Positions 51,201 to 62,482 of a DNA stretch of 64,000 bases are shown piece after piece. The notes beneath the pieces were generated by a model. The model was not told the origin of the DNA, searched no databases, and saw nothing but the letters and a program-made list of their open reading frames with translations. Within the stretch, counting starts at the first letter, position 1. Each line of letters opens with the position of its first letter. Source of the DNA: Prunella strophiata (taxonomy: Eukaryota > Chordata > Aves > Passeriformes > Prunellidae); the NCBI GenBank assembly GCA_036583965.1, contig JAZBQD010000034.1, positions 13,825,040-13,889,039 on the forward strand, in the 5' to 3' direction. Position numbers and translations under genes: made by a program.

Positions 51201-51391
51201 AAAGGCACTTCAGGGATAAGCATCACTCACAAGTGAGAATTCAGCACTTTATTAAAGAGGAGTTTGTTTTAACAACACTTGGCATATTTTAAATTGGGGG
51301 TTGTCTTTTTGGTTTTTTTTGGTTTTGTTTGGACTTTTTTTAAACAAATATGCTTTTCATAAAGGAAAGTTGGTTTCTAGGAAACAATTCA

Positions 51392-51458
51392 GTCCTGGAG
51401 TGGCCAAGCAGTTGGACTAGATGATTGCTGCAGGTCCCTTCCAGCTGAATGATTCCAT
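51392..51458 (+). repeat. CR1 LINE tail
   Basis: Reads GTTGGACTAGATGATTGCTG, then CAGGTCCCTTCCAGCTGAAT and GATTCC. A short, diverged CR1 3' end in plus orientation. Confidence 0.7.
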
Positions 51459-52779
51459 TAATTTCTCCCTCCCCAGCTCCAAATGCTCCTTCTCACACAT
51501 TCTGGTGGCTCTGGCCAGCAGCTGGCCCAGCTGTGCAGGATCAGCCTCCCAGTTCCCTGCACAACCCTTGAGCCACACTTGCAGCTACGTGGCATTCTGA
51601 GCACTAGATGGTGGCACATGCAGAGGACAAGCAGGGGACACCTCAAGGGTGGCTTCAGAGCCAGCCATGGTCAAGCCTGGTCAAGGGGAAATGCTCAACA
51701 GTGCTGTCTTTGAAGAATTTCCCAAGTTATTATTTCCCATGGGATTAAACCCAAACTGCAAACTCATTGGAACTTTACAAACAGAATTTGGGGTCAGTCC
51801 TTGGACACATCACACTGACATTCTGGTCAGTCCTGAACACATCACACACTGCTGTAATGTCACTTGGTGCTACAAGATGTGGGGCTGCTCCCCTCCACCT
51901 TTAAACACACCCAAAGTTCTACAAATGTTTCCTCTGTACTGCTTCAAAACCAACTCCAGCTTGCCATTTCCTCTTTCCTGTGAGTAAACCCAGGCTAATT
52001 GTCTTGAAAATCCAAGCTATCATTTAGTCAGAGCAAAACACAGAGATGAAAACCTCAGCAATGCAGCCTGTGCAAAGCTTCTGACTCAAAGGGCTTTTTT
52101 GTCAGTGCTCCTCTTTCATGGGCAGTGCAGTCACAGGAAAGCTCTTGTGGGAAGGAAGAGTCAAAGCTGGGAGCACATAACAATTCAGGTGCTCGTCTTA
52201 CTGAGGTGCAAACCTGAGTCATTAAGCAATCTGAATTTCTAGGCAACATGTCAATGCAGAAATAGTTTCTTTTAAATGAACTATGTAATGTACAAACTCT
52301 TTCTGGCTTGAATGTGACACAGTATAACATTTCCACACAGTAACAGTGCCCAAAAATGTGTTAGACCAGACCACTGTACCCAGCTGGCTCTCTGCCTATG
52401 GAGTGTCCATGGGGCTCACTGGTCAGTGAGCAGAGCCTCAGCTGGCCAGAGGGCTTGCTAAGAGGTTTCTGTCAGTTATTTTGGCAGGGCTAAAACGACA
52501 TTAATAAGAGGTCAATTACCCAGACTCTGCTAATTTGAAACAGCTCCCTCCTTCTAAGTCGAGCTGCAGCAACCACTGTGAGAGGCTGAGCTGCAAGAGG
52601 AGGTGGGGATCCAATTGTAACCAGCAGAGCCAGAACAAGAGCATGTGCTCCTAGCTGCTGGAGGGGCTGCAGAAAGCCATGCTGGAAACACATTAAGCCT
52701 TGCACGGTAAAGGACACCTGTGTTAGAAACATACTAACTTTGAGATACAATTTAAATCAGGACAAAGTCGTCAAAGCAA

Positions 52780-53100
52780 AAGAAAACTGTTTATTTGTAC
52801 TGACAAGTAAACCAGGAGTGTGCCTCTCTCCCCCAAGAGCTGAACACACCCTCCAACAAAACGGCAACTTTTTATGTCCTGTGGGACCGGGGCAGTCCCT
52901 GTCCCCTTCCCCATCAGCTGGGTACTCAGGAACTCACATTCTCTCCTGACCACTCATTCTTGTGTCTCCTCCCCTCTCAGCCCACTTCCTTTGGTCAGGT
53001 CTTCAACCCCGCCCCTCTCCCAGCTCCCAGCAACACCCAACCAATTAACTAGAACAAATCCAAACCACAGATAACAACACACAGAACCATCAACTTTCAT
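52780..53100 (-). mobile_element. Candidate LTR remnant
   Basis: Reverse-oriented TTTATT (poly(A)-signal complement, about 52788), a C/T-rich stretch and an A/C-rich end (AACAACACACAGAACCATC) give an LTR-like layout. No coding remnant, target-site duplication or partner LTR was found. The call rests on general appearance and could be wrong. Confidence 0.3.
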
Positions 53101-54399
53101 TATTTTACCTAATAACCTTTTGGCTGCAGCAAAATATTACCTCATCTCTCACACCTGCAGGAGCCGGGCTGCACATTAGCAGGGTGACATCCTGCAGGCT
53201 GCGGACAGCACAGCCAGCAACTGCCTCCATCCTGCAGGCATGGGTGAGTGAACACATTTTGCAGTGTTTCTCCCACCAAAATAGCACACGTGGGGGAAAA
53301 GTGAGAGCCAAGAGGAGAGCATGACTAAATTAACACTTGTTAGGAAGTGACAGCCTAAGGCCACAGATGGTATTAAGGCTCACAGATTCCCATACCTCAC
53401 TGAGTCAGAAACATTTCACTTGTCTGTGCCTACTCAAAGCAGAGGAAATCAGTGCACAAACGAGCAAATTCATACAGCGTTCTCACTGCCAGCCTGCCCC
53501 TGGTGCAGCAGCAGTGGCTGCACCCTTCCCAGAGGGCTCAGTGATGCCACTGGGGCTGCTGCACACCTGGAGTGCAGCAGCTGACTGCAGCTGCCACTCT
53601 CATACCAAATCCCACACATCTGCTCCAGGGACAAAGAAAGAAGCCCCATGGACCCAATTCATCTTCTGTGGAATATGGGATAAGTGCCAGGATCAGCCAG
53701 CTCCTCTTCCAGGTGATGAATCACTTGGAGACTTTGTCCAGGTCTACAAATGGATGTGGTCACAGGATTGCTGAACCTCGGTGGGTGAGTCACTCCACCC
53801 CAGCCCAGCCAAGCAGAGAAAACTTAGAAAGTTCATCAGATCTTATCAGGCCTGTATGTGCAATGTGATACATCAGTCTTCCATCCCCTTTGCAGATATG
53901 GACACTGGCAGCAATATCCTCTGAAGCCATAAGGAATTATGAAGTGCCCAATGTCCTAAACACTCAGCAGTCACACAGGGGGATGCTGGTGCTCACCCAG
54001 CTCTCTCCTTGTCATTTCCATCACTCTCAGTTTCAGTTGCAGCCCGGGAGAATCCCTGCCCTGCCCAGAGCTGCAGGCAGGGCTGGCCATGCTCGCCTCT
54101 GTGCTCTCACTGCTGCTGTGCTGGGTGTGCCTGCTCACACACACACACTCTAGCCAAGAACTGCTGTGCCTTTCCCATTGCTTTGCCTGAAAGCCCTGTA
54201 ATTTCAAAGTTATATTAATTTGGAGGACAGGCAGTCACATTTTCAATTCCAAGGGAGGTTCCTGCCTTCCTTGGCAGACACCTGTCCTTTAAATCAGGAC
54301 ATGAGGTCAGCTTCTTTTGACCCAAATCTTGATGTGAAACACCTGACAAAGCATATTTCTAGCCCAAAACAACACACTGCTATTGGTGATATTTGTGCC

Positions 54400-54830
54400 T
54401 GACAGGTGGGAAGAATGATGAGGAGGACTCCATGATATCAGAAGGCTAATTAATTACTTTATTATACTATATTATTCTATACTATATTACACTATATCTA
54501 AACTGGAACTGAACAAGAACTAAACTGAACAAAATCTTGTGACTGTCTCCTGACAGTCCCAACACACACACACATGGATCCAGTTGGTCAATACATCAAA
54601 ACAACATCACCAGAATCCAATTAAGCAATCCCTTCAGGTAAACAATCTTCCATAATACATTCCACTTGTGCACAACACAGGAGCAGCAGATGAGATAAGA
54701 AGTGTTTTGGTCATTCTTTTCTCTGCTTCTCTCAGGTTCAGAAAATGTGAAACCCACACACTGCCAAGCAACTTCACCCATACTCTCCTTGCCCAGCAAA
54801 CACCAGCTCCACAGCTGCTTCTGGTAGCTG
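54400..54830 (-). mobile_element. Candidate passerine-type ERV solo LTR
   Basis: After a sharp change at about 54403 the sequence carries AATTAATTACTTTATTATAC and a TATA-rich tract (ACTATATTATTCTATACTAT), with the complement of a poly(A) signal, then CA-rich and pyrimidine-rich parts. This composition resembles solitary endogenous-retrovirus LTRs of songbirds as I remember them. No internal retroviral genes are present. Boundaries are approximate. Confidence 0.35.
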
Positions 54831-57800
54831 GGCTGCACAAAGATCCACAGCAGAACAGACTGTGGGGGGGAGTTTAACCTGAGCTACAAGCTGCAGCCGT
54901 GGGGCTGCCCACCAGCACATCACATCCCTGCAGCTGCCACTGCCCCTCTGCCCCTGCAGCTGGAAACTCAAAGTGCAGCCAGGCCCCTTTCTCTCCCTGC
55001 CCCAGCAGAGTGTGCTGGGTCACACTCTGGTTACACATGCCCTTACACAGTGAGGTGCTGCCAGGAGAGCCCAGGGCACCAAGACCCCAGTTTCCCATGT
55101 TACTGATACAGCTGAGAGGCCTTAGAGCATGAGAGAAAAACAGATTTCAAGGAAAAACAATTCTTACTCTGTGTGAGTTTTGATCCAGCTGATCCTAACA
55201 TCAAGTGAGCAGTTTGGTTTTATCCTTGACTTTCTCTCAAGGCCTCATCAGGAATTTCAGAAGCAGCATCCTGATGTGCATGCTTGAGCCACAGGCTTCT
55301 CTGAAAGCTGGAGAATACCTGGGGGGCATTTCTCCCAGGACTTTGCAAACAAAAGTCTGTCTTTGGGAAAATCCTTACCAAGAAGAGGTAAGTTTTGGGC
55401 ATGAACAGCCTGGCTTTAATGACAAGTCACCTGTTGTGCTGAGCCACCCCAGCACCATCTCAGGGTGCAGGAAGAACAGAGAGAGGAGGCTTGGAGGACA
55501 GCTGTATCCTAGGCTGCCTTTTACACATGCACCATGCTCACCTCAAACACAACTGAGCAGCACTGAAAAAGGACCCTTCCTCTTCCTGAATTAGGCAGTC
55601 CACAGCTCAGCCAAGGTACAGAATTGTCTTGTGTAACACAAATGTGGTCCCCCTCTGAGAAGAGTATGTCAGCTGCTGTCTGCCAGGGCTTGCACAGCTT
55701 CCCATGTCCATCCCAGCCAGACCCTTTCACCACTCCCACCACACATTTGAGCCTGGATACCAGTTTTTCCATCTAAGGTGATTAGATTGATGGTTTTCAC
55801 ATGCTGTTCTACTGTAAAAGGAAAGACATGTAATTTCTAATGCAGGCAAAAAAATTATAAGCAGTTCACTGAGTCTGTTCAGCTGAACATGAATATTTTG
55901 GGTCATTTCCCAACCCAGCTGGAAGGCTGCACAGTTGCTCAGTGCAACAGTTTATATCCACCTAAGCAGCATTCAGGCCATAATGTGGATTACTGGCATG
56001 GGCTGGGGGTGGTTGTTCTTCCTATGACTACAAAAGCTGCACAAGATAGAAACCACCTTTCCATAATGGCTTCATATGGTGTCCTGCCTTCACCAGTATC
56101 TGTCACACAAGGCAGCACCTTGCAGACTTCATCTCCACCAGATGTGGCCAGAAAAGGTCCAAAGCACTTCAAAGTGACTGGTAGCTACTGGTCCAGAGTC
56201 AGCCTCTGCAGTGTCTGTGCTAAGCACTTAAACCCTGTGAAATAAAGAAGAGTATACATGATGTCAGGAGAAAAACCATTGCAGTCTCCACAAGAGAGTG
56301 CTAAGTACTTCCCTTACCAGTAATATACTGGCAGAACTCCCTGTACCTATATGCAGATAGACTCATTTGCTCCAGCATTTAAAACTTCTTTGGTTTAGGT
56401 CTAAGAACTACCCCTTTTAATAAATAAATTTAGGCTAACTGCCATATGCTGTTCATCTTCTACAATGATAGGAGACAGGATAGGGAATATAATGTGACAG
56501 ACTACACAAATATGCTTAAAAGTCACATCTGCTCTTTTCTCTCAAATGATGATATTTATTATCTATTACTCTTCAGATCAGATTAGCAGTAAGCAAATCC
56601 TGCATACAGCACCAAAAGCAGCTTGGCATTCAAGCAGGTCTGCATCCACACTCATTGCCTCCTACTTTAGGTAGGAGCAAGGTCAAAGACAACTGAGAAG
56701 ACAGAATAGGATTTTTCTGAGAGAAAACAAGCAAGTAAAACTATCTTTACAAGTTCAGTATGATAACACACAGTTGACACTGGTGTTTCCCAGCCAACTA
56801 TGCTATTTCAGAAGTGGGAATAGTGTGCAGTTTTTGGCCAGAGTCCTGACATGAACTTTATCTGTCAACATACCACGTCGACAAAGTCTAAGCAGGCTCC
56901 TCTTCCTTCCCCTGAAACCCAGAGTGCTCCAACCAGAGACTGTGGCTTTGGCTCATCTTCACTTCTTCACATCTGCAAGACTGTCATACGTTGAATACTT
57001 TGTTATAAAGCAAAACTCCTTATTTCCCAAGTTTATGTTATGCTAAGACATTTTACTAAGAAAACCAGAGGTCAACAATGAGATATTCTGAACAGACAGC
57101 CAGCAACCACAAAATTTATGGCAAGCAAAGGAGGGCCCTGGGAGATTAGAGAGCAGCTATTGAAGCTCTGCTGTGCCTGGTCTCCAAAGCTTTTAGGGAA
57201 AAAATATTGCAGTTTCTATAGCTACCTGCACTAAGTGCTCACACAAAGCTTAGTCACAAGTCTAGAGTCTCACTTCAGTATTATTAACAACTTGAGCTCA
57301 GCAAGTCTCTGTCTGGAGAATGCAAGGCCTCTTTCCTCAATCAGTTGTGCATGTTTAACAGAAAAATTAAAGCTTTAGTGAGTAAAGGTGCATGCTGCAT
57401 CTAAATGAAGCAATAACCCTCAAATTCATCAGCTCTTCACATATAAAATGCAAGAGCCCAGGAAGATACACTGCTGAGCCACATTGTTTAATACTGATAG
57501 AATAAATTGATGACATGTATTACATCTGACACATGAAACTCTCCCATCCTATGAGTCTCTCCCAAGAGGACAGCAGGGAATTGCTTCTAACCCTGCTCAA
57601 CACCTGTTTTAAGCTTTACCTCACTCAGACTCTGCACAACACAGGGCAATGCAGAAGCACAAAGCAATACCAGCCGTGGTCATATGACAACAGTGACTGT
57701 GAGGGGATGTTTCAGTGCAATTGAAGTTTCTTTCACTTTCTCAGGCCTGTTCCATGCACTGGTACATTAACTATTGCCCAAGCATGTCTTTAAGCACTAG

Positions 57801-58394
57801 CTTACAGCTGTACAACCATTACCAGTTCCAGCTTTGAGTTCACCTGCAGTCATCCAGAGTCCAACGAGGCCAGGCTCACACCACACCCAGCCAGGGTGTG
57901 GCTCCAAAGTCAATTCAGCTGCACAGCCACATATTGGTGTAAGGGCCCATTACTACCACCAAGCCCCCACATTTCTGAAACATTTGCCTGTTTGTCTATA
58001 ACTTTTACACTTTTTTTAGCAATTAACTCATGATTTCTTTGTAAATAATTCAGAAATGGGACTTTGTTCCAGTCCTCCATGTGTTGGCCTGGGGCCAATA
58101 CTCACATGTTAACAGAGCAAAAGGGCAAAGGAGAATCACAGGGAAGGATTATTCCCAGCCTGCCTGAAGGCCATGACAACACCCTCCTCCAGTCTACAGA
58201 AGTAGAATAAGATTTGCTTGCAAAACATCCTACTGATTTCCGTAAGTGCTGAGACAGAACACTGTTCAAAACCATCATGTATTTTCTACAGGGAAAGGGC
58301 AACAAGGCAAAGGCCTTCAGAGGAAAAAGTAAAGGTCCACTGTTCCCTAAAACCAAACACTGATGCACCAATCAAGGACTCCAAATAGAGAATC

Positions 58395-58823
58395 ACTTTA
58401 TGGAAAGAACATTTATTTTTGCTTTAAAACTAGTGATCCATAGAAATACAATAAAATCAACATGTACACAAATTTTTTTAAAAAAACTTTGGTTCAAAGA
58501 AATATTTAACATCTAAATCTGAGGTACAAAAGGCACAAGACCAAGCACCCAAACAGAATTGCTCACAGCACTGTTTGCACCAGTACTACAGAGGGAGACT
58601 GTAGGGAGGAAGGCAGGGAAAATGTGGAAATAACTGCAACCAAAACACATGAATGTGTACAATGCCATTTACTTTCTTTCACAGGTGTTACATATTTTAT
58701 TGTTCTTTTGTAGTAAAGTGCCAGGACTCTTGGAGAAAAAGATGGATCATTTCTTAGAAATGAACTGGAACAAACAACAGTAGAAAAGGAGACAGAAACA
58801 AAGGTCTGCAGCAGGCTGGAGCT
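58395..58823 (-). promoter_or_regulatory. P4HA2 3' UTR and poly(A) signal
   Basis: On the minus strand AATAAA lies at 58412-58417, about 410 bases after the P4HA2 stop codon. A second AATAAA complement occurs near 58696 and could serve a shorter transcript. Confidence 0.7.
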
Positions 58824-61800
58824 TCAGTCAACCTCTGTTCTCCCACAAGGTCTTAAGAATTCATTTCCTCTTTCATGAAACCATTTGTTTGAAACTGTGG
58901 AAACAGAACTGGAATTAGTTATTACCATATACCCAGTGTGGGTATCATCACAACCTAGATGGATACTTGAGGTAAAATCTCAGTTTGGGGATCCATGCTT
59001 ATACTTCTCTGCTCACCCAAGGAAAAACACATAGAAAGATACAAAAGGCTGGGGAAGAAAGGATGTTCCCCAATGCACAATTCTGGAGCCAACAGCAGTG
59101 TATTCTGGGGCTTGTATCACTGACAGTCAGCATGCTCTGGCACTCCAGGGGCATACCTTGGAGGCTAGGGGATAAAGGTGTGGGAATAGATGATATGAAG
59201 CTTGATAAGCTATCAGCAGGAAGCAGAAATTCCTAATGTCCAGACACTCCCATTTACCTTACAAGGAGCTCTCATCCTTTTGCAGCTAGAACTATGGGCA
59301 GATCTTTGTGGGAACAGACCTGATTCTAGCCAAGTAATAATTCAAGTCATTCTGATGCTGCTACATTACACAAACCCAGTGACAGTCTTACAACTTTATG
59401 CTGCCATTGACACAGAAACTCACTAGAAAAGCTACAGCTGTACAATGCAGTTGCCTAAAACTTCATGAGATGAATGGCAGAAGATTTCATTATGGCCAAA
59501 TGACTCCAGTAATTGAAGGGACACCCAGGTTATTAAATGCTTTTATCAGTGTATCCCCAGCTTTACATACATGAGCCTCCCTTCAGGATTTGTTTCTAAA
59601 GTATTACTTACCCCATTTACACCCTACTAGTACTGGACAAGCTGCATGTCTTGTTCTATAATCCCCTTCACCACTTCTGAAGAGATTGTACCAAAACACT
59701 GCTGTTCCCTGAAAAGGGAGATCAGATCTGGATTAGTCAGAACCTAGTCACTATAACCAGGTTAAAGCAAGGGAAGGGGTGGATTCAGCTGCAGGCAGCT
59801 GGAAGCACTTGAACAGGTCACCATCAACAGCACATGAAAAACTCTTAGTCCTGTTCCAGTACAGCCATGTTCAGAGTACAGAGGAATTCTACTGAACACA
59901 AGTTTACTTTGTTAAAAACAGCTGTACAGAGAAACTGTTCACTTCACACATTACCAACAAAGGGAGATGCCCTTTGGTCTGCAAGATCACTACAGCTGCA
60001 ATGAACTGCATTTGTCACATCAGCTGACTTTTACACAGACTGTGCTGAAAGGGAGGCAATAAGTGGAGAGAGAAGGAATAAACCCAAACACATAAACAGA
60101 CTTTACCTTCTTGGGCCATATTGCTGCCCCAAAATCTGGGAAAACTGTAGCTCCTCCAGCTTCTACATCACTCATCTAGGAAAACAAAGTCCACAAACTG
60201 TCCATTTACAAGTTTTTTTATACAGTCCCACAAGCTGTAAGTGTCCCGAGGCCTGGTATTTCCACTTGCACCTCTACAAGCAGCACTGATGAGGAGGGTG
60301 CACTTCAACCAGCACAAACTGCAGAAGAAGCAGTACCTGCTGTTGAAGCATTTTATTTCAGCAGAAGGCTTTTGTCCAGATTAGGTATATCTAGATATAT
60401 ATTTCGTAGATTATGTATCCTCTACTTCAAATAGCCACTAGAAGTTGTGTACCTGCAATGTTAATAAGCTAATACTCTAGAACAAGAGAGAGGACTTCAG
60501 AGTAAACTGGTTTCAAGAATTTCATTCCACTTTATGATCCAATTAGGAAAACAAGTGTCTGTTAGACCACATATTTCCTCGTAAATTGAAACCATGCCTT
60601 TGGAACTCATTTTCATAATTTAGTTTATGCATCTTGGTCAACCACTTCAAATAGTACACAAACTATTAGAAAGCCTCTCTTTCTGCACTGTTTCTGTGCT
60701 GTTCACCAGCAGTCTTACACAATTTCAAGTGCTCTAGGCAGCTCAAGCTTCAACAGCTACAGCTATGTGACTCTAAACAAAACCATGTATCTTTATGCTT
60801 TGCCCTACTACACTGGAGTGAATTTAACCCTATTGTATTCATCAGTAACAGTGGATTTACTGTAAATTCTAGACTTGACTCAAAACCCACCAAAGTTTCT
60901 GGAAACATTCCTATTAAAAATAGAACATCTTTCCACTGAATTCAGTAAGCTTTGGTCAGTTTCTAATTAAAAGAAACAAATTAGTCAGATCCAACTCCCA
61001 CCAAATTTAAAACTACTATTAATACATTCTCCAAGTTCCCACAATCCCTACTGTAATTTGGATTTCTGTTTAAAGCAGATGTTATTACCACTCTGGTGTC
61101 CTCCTACTTGGTACAATAAAAGGGCATCAGATGGCACAGGTGCACAGGTTTTTGCCCCTTCCAACTAGAAAGCATGTGCATGCAGCCTTGTGAGTTAATA
61201 CACGTCTTAGCCACACAACTACTCTTTTTAGTAAGGCTGGTGGTACATGTATGATGTGTTATGTGTTCTACATTGGATAAACAAGGGCAAAGTGCCTTTG
61301 ACCATGTACAACTGGCAGAGAAGATGTGTATTGTTCCTTCTAAATCAAAGCTCATCCAAAATTTTGAGAAGCAAACAAAATTGACTCAATTTAAAATTAA
61401 AATCTCTTTGCAGCAGAATATTTCACTGCTACCTATCTTACTCCAATTCTTGTTTTGAAGATTATATCCCTCCCCACCATATCAACTTGAAAGTGTTTCT
61501 ATTTCTGTTTTGAGCTGTATTTCACTCTAAAAATATTATGTTGGCCGACAAATTAAAATTGTGTGATAAAATATTTAAGCTATACCACTAAAATCTTAAA
61601 CACAGAAGATGAGGTGATCCTAAAGATATAGTGAGTAAAGGTTGATAGACAAAACTAGGGTCAGGAGACTACTGTGAAAACAAGGCCATATTCATAGTGG
61701 CAGCTATGTTTAGGATTCCAGTGTACATGGTCTGTGGGCTGTATAATGCATGCAACTAATGAATCTTGCAAATCTGCATTTGTAACTTAGTTGCACCAAG

Positions 61801-62482
61801 TTTAGCAGCTCTGCCTGCCTTCATTTGCTTGAAGCAGCAGCTGAGCAACTCTGGCTTTGCCACACAGCTGAGGAAGAGGATCACAGACCACAACATCACG
61901 TGCTGTCAAACAGTGGTGGAAAAATATGACTGTCTCACCAAGGGGCTGAGAGTCAAGTTCTCCAAAAGCATACCACATGAGTGCCCCACGTATTTCCCTC
62001 TGAGAAATAAGCCAAAGTCTCCTTTCCCCTATGGAATCCAATTAAGTAAAAGATTCCATAGCAGAGTGACCAAGAGGAGAAGATGGGTCCTATATTCAAA
62101 TTTTCTGCTCTGACGTTAAATGCCACCAAAATTCTACCAATTCAGACGGGACAGCACCTGATGCTTGCAGGAATAATGAAATCCCCTAGTGCCAGATGCC
62201 AGGAAATCTCTACAAATAACCAACTGCACAAGCTGTAAAAAGATGCTGCTAAAGTTACACTCAATGCATAAAGGATCATCATACTTACATAGTTTAAAAA
62301 AGTGGCCACACGATTTCCAGTCCCTAACCGCTTGAAAGCATCTGGCTCATCTTTCTATAAAATTAAATGAGAAGAACTGCAAATTTCGAGCTCCCAGACA
62401 GCAGACAGACAGAGATACTTACATAGTTAAGAAACGTCGCTAGCCTATTTCCTTCCGATTTGAGTGTGCTGTCAAAGGGTCG
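58824..62482 (-). CDS. P4HA2: Prolyl 4-hydroxylase subunit alpha-2, C-terminal exons (partial)
   Basis: The catalytic alpha subunit of collagen prolyl 4-hydroxylase, an ER-lumen Fe(II)/2-oxoglutarate dioxygenase that pairs with PDI and hydroxylates Xaa-Pro-Gly in procollagen. Minus-strand exons in transcript order: 62482-62423 and 62354-62289 (alternatives), 60175-60107 (MSDVEAGGATVFPDFGAAIW, then PKK), 59708-59612 (starts GTAVFWYNLFRSGEGDYRTR) and 58894-58824 (SNKWFHERGNEFLRPCG, ending TEVD and TGA). All have GT/AG borders and matching phases (the 59612/58894 junction is phase 1, giving Val). The distal iron-ligand His and the 2-oxoglutarate-binding Lys ten residues later are present in TRHAACPVLVGCKW. 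The His-x-Asp iron motif and everything N-terminal lie beyond the right edge. TFLNY and FRSGEGDY favour P4HA2 over P4HA1, and in human P4HA2 is the next gene after CSF2, also on the minus strand. Confidence 0.95.
60176..62288 (-). other. P4HA2 intron
   Basis: Between the P4HA2 exons at 62289-62354 and 60107-60175. No other exon or element is evident. A plus-strand open frame of 115 codons at 61766-62113 has no recognisable motif and is probably chance. Confidence 0.8.
62289..62354 (-). CDS. P4HA2: P4HA2 alternative exon, KDEPDAFKRLG form
   Basis: 66 nt, 22 codons, phase 0 at both ends. It begins KDEPDAFKRLGTGNRVAT and ends FLNY before donor GTAAGTATG. This form resembles the constitutive P4HA1 sequence (KDEPDAF.ELGTGNRIAT). 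It lies 68 nt downstream, in transcript order, of the other alternative exon. Confidence 0.9.
62423..62482 (-). CDS. P4HA2: P4HA2 alternative exon, RPFDSTLKSEG form
   Basis: 60 nt, 20 codons, phase 0 at both ends: RPFDSTLKSEGNRLATFLNY, then donor GTAAGTATC. It matches the second known isoform type of mammalian alpha(II) subunit (RPFDSGLKTEGNRLAT). Either exon can join the exon coding MSDVEAGG in frame. Confidence 0.9.

Larger units (their letters stand above)
45201..58390. other. Intergenic region between the IL-5-like gene and P4HA2
   Basis: About 13 kb without a recognisable gene between two convergent transcription units. Open frames, including a 190-codon minus-strand frame at 46425-46997, show no family motif or splice context. 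A CR1 tail lies near 51392-51458. Two T/A-rich, polypyrimidine-containing segments near 52780-53100 and 54400-54830 look like old LTRs in minus orientation. Short CA runs occur near 54137 and 54561. Confidence 0.6.

Noticed and set aside
61766..62113. 115-codon plus-strand open frame inside the P4HA2 intron
   Set aside because: No recognisable domain. It lies antisense within an intron of a well-supported gene.
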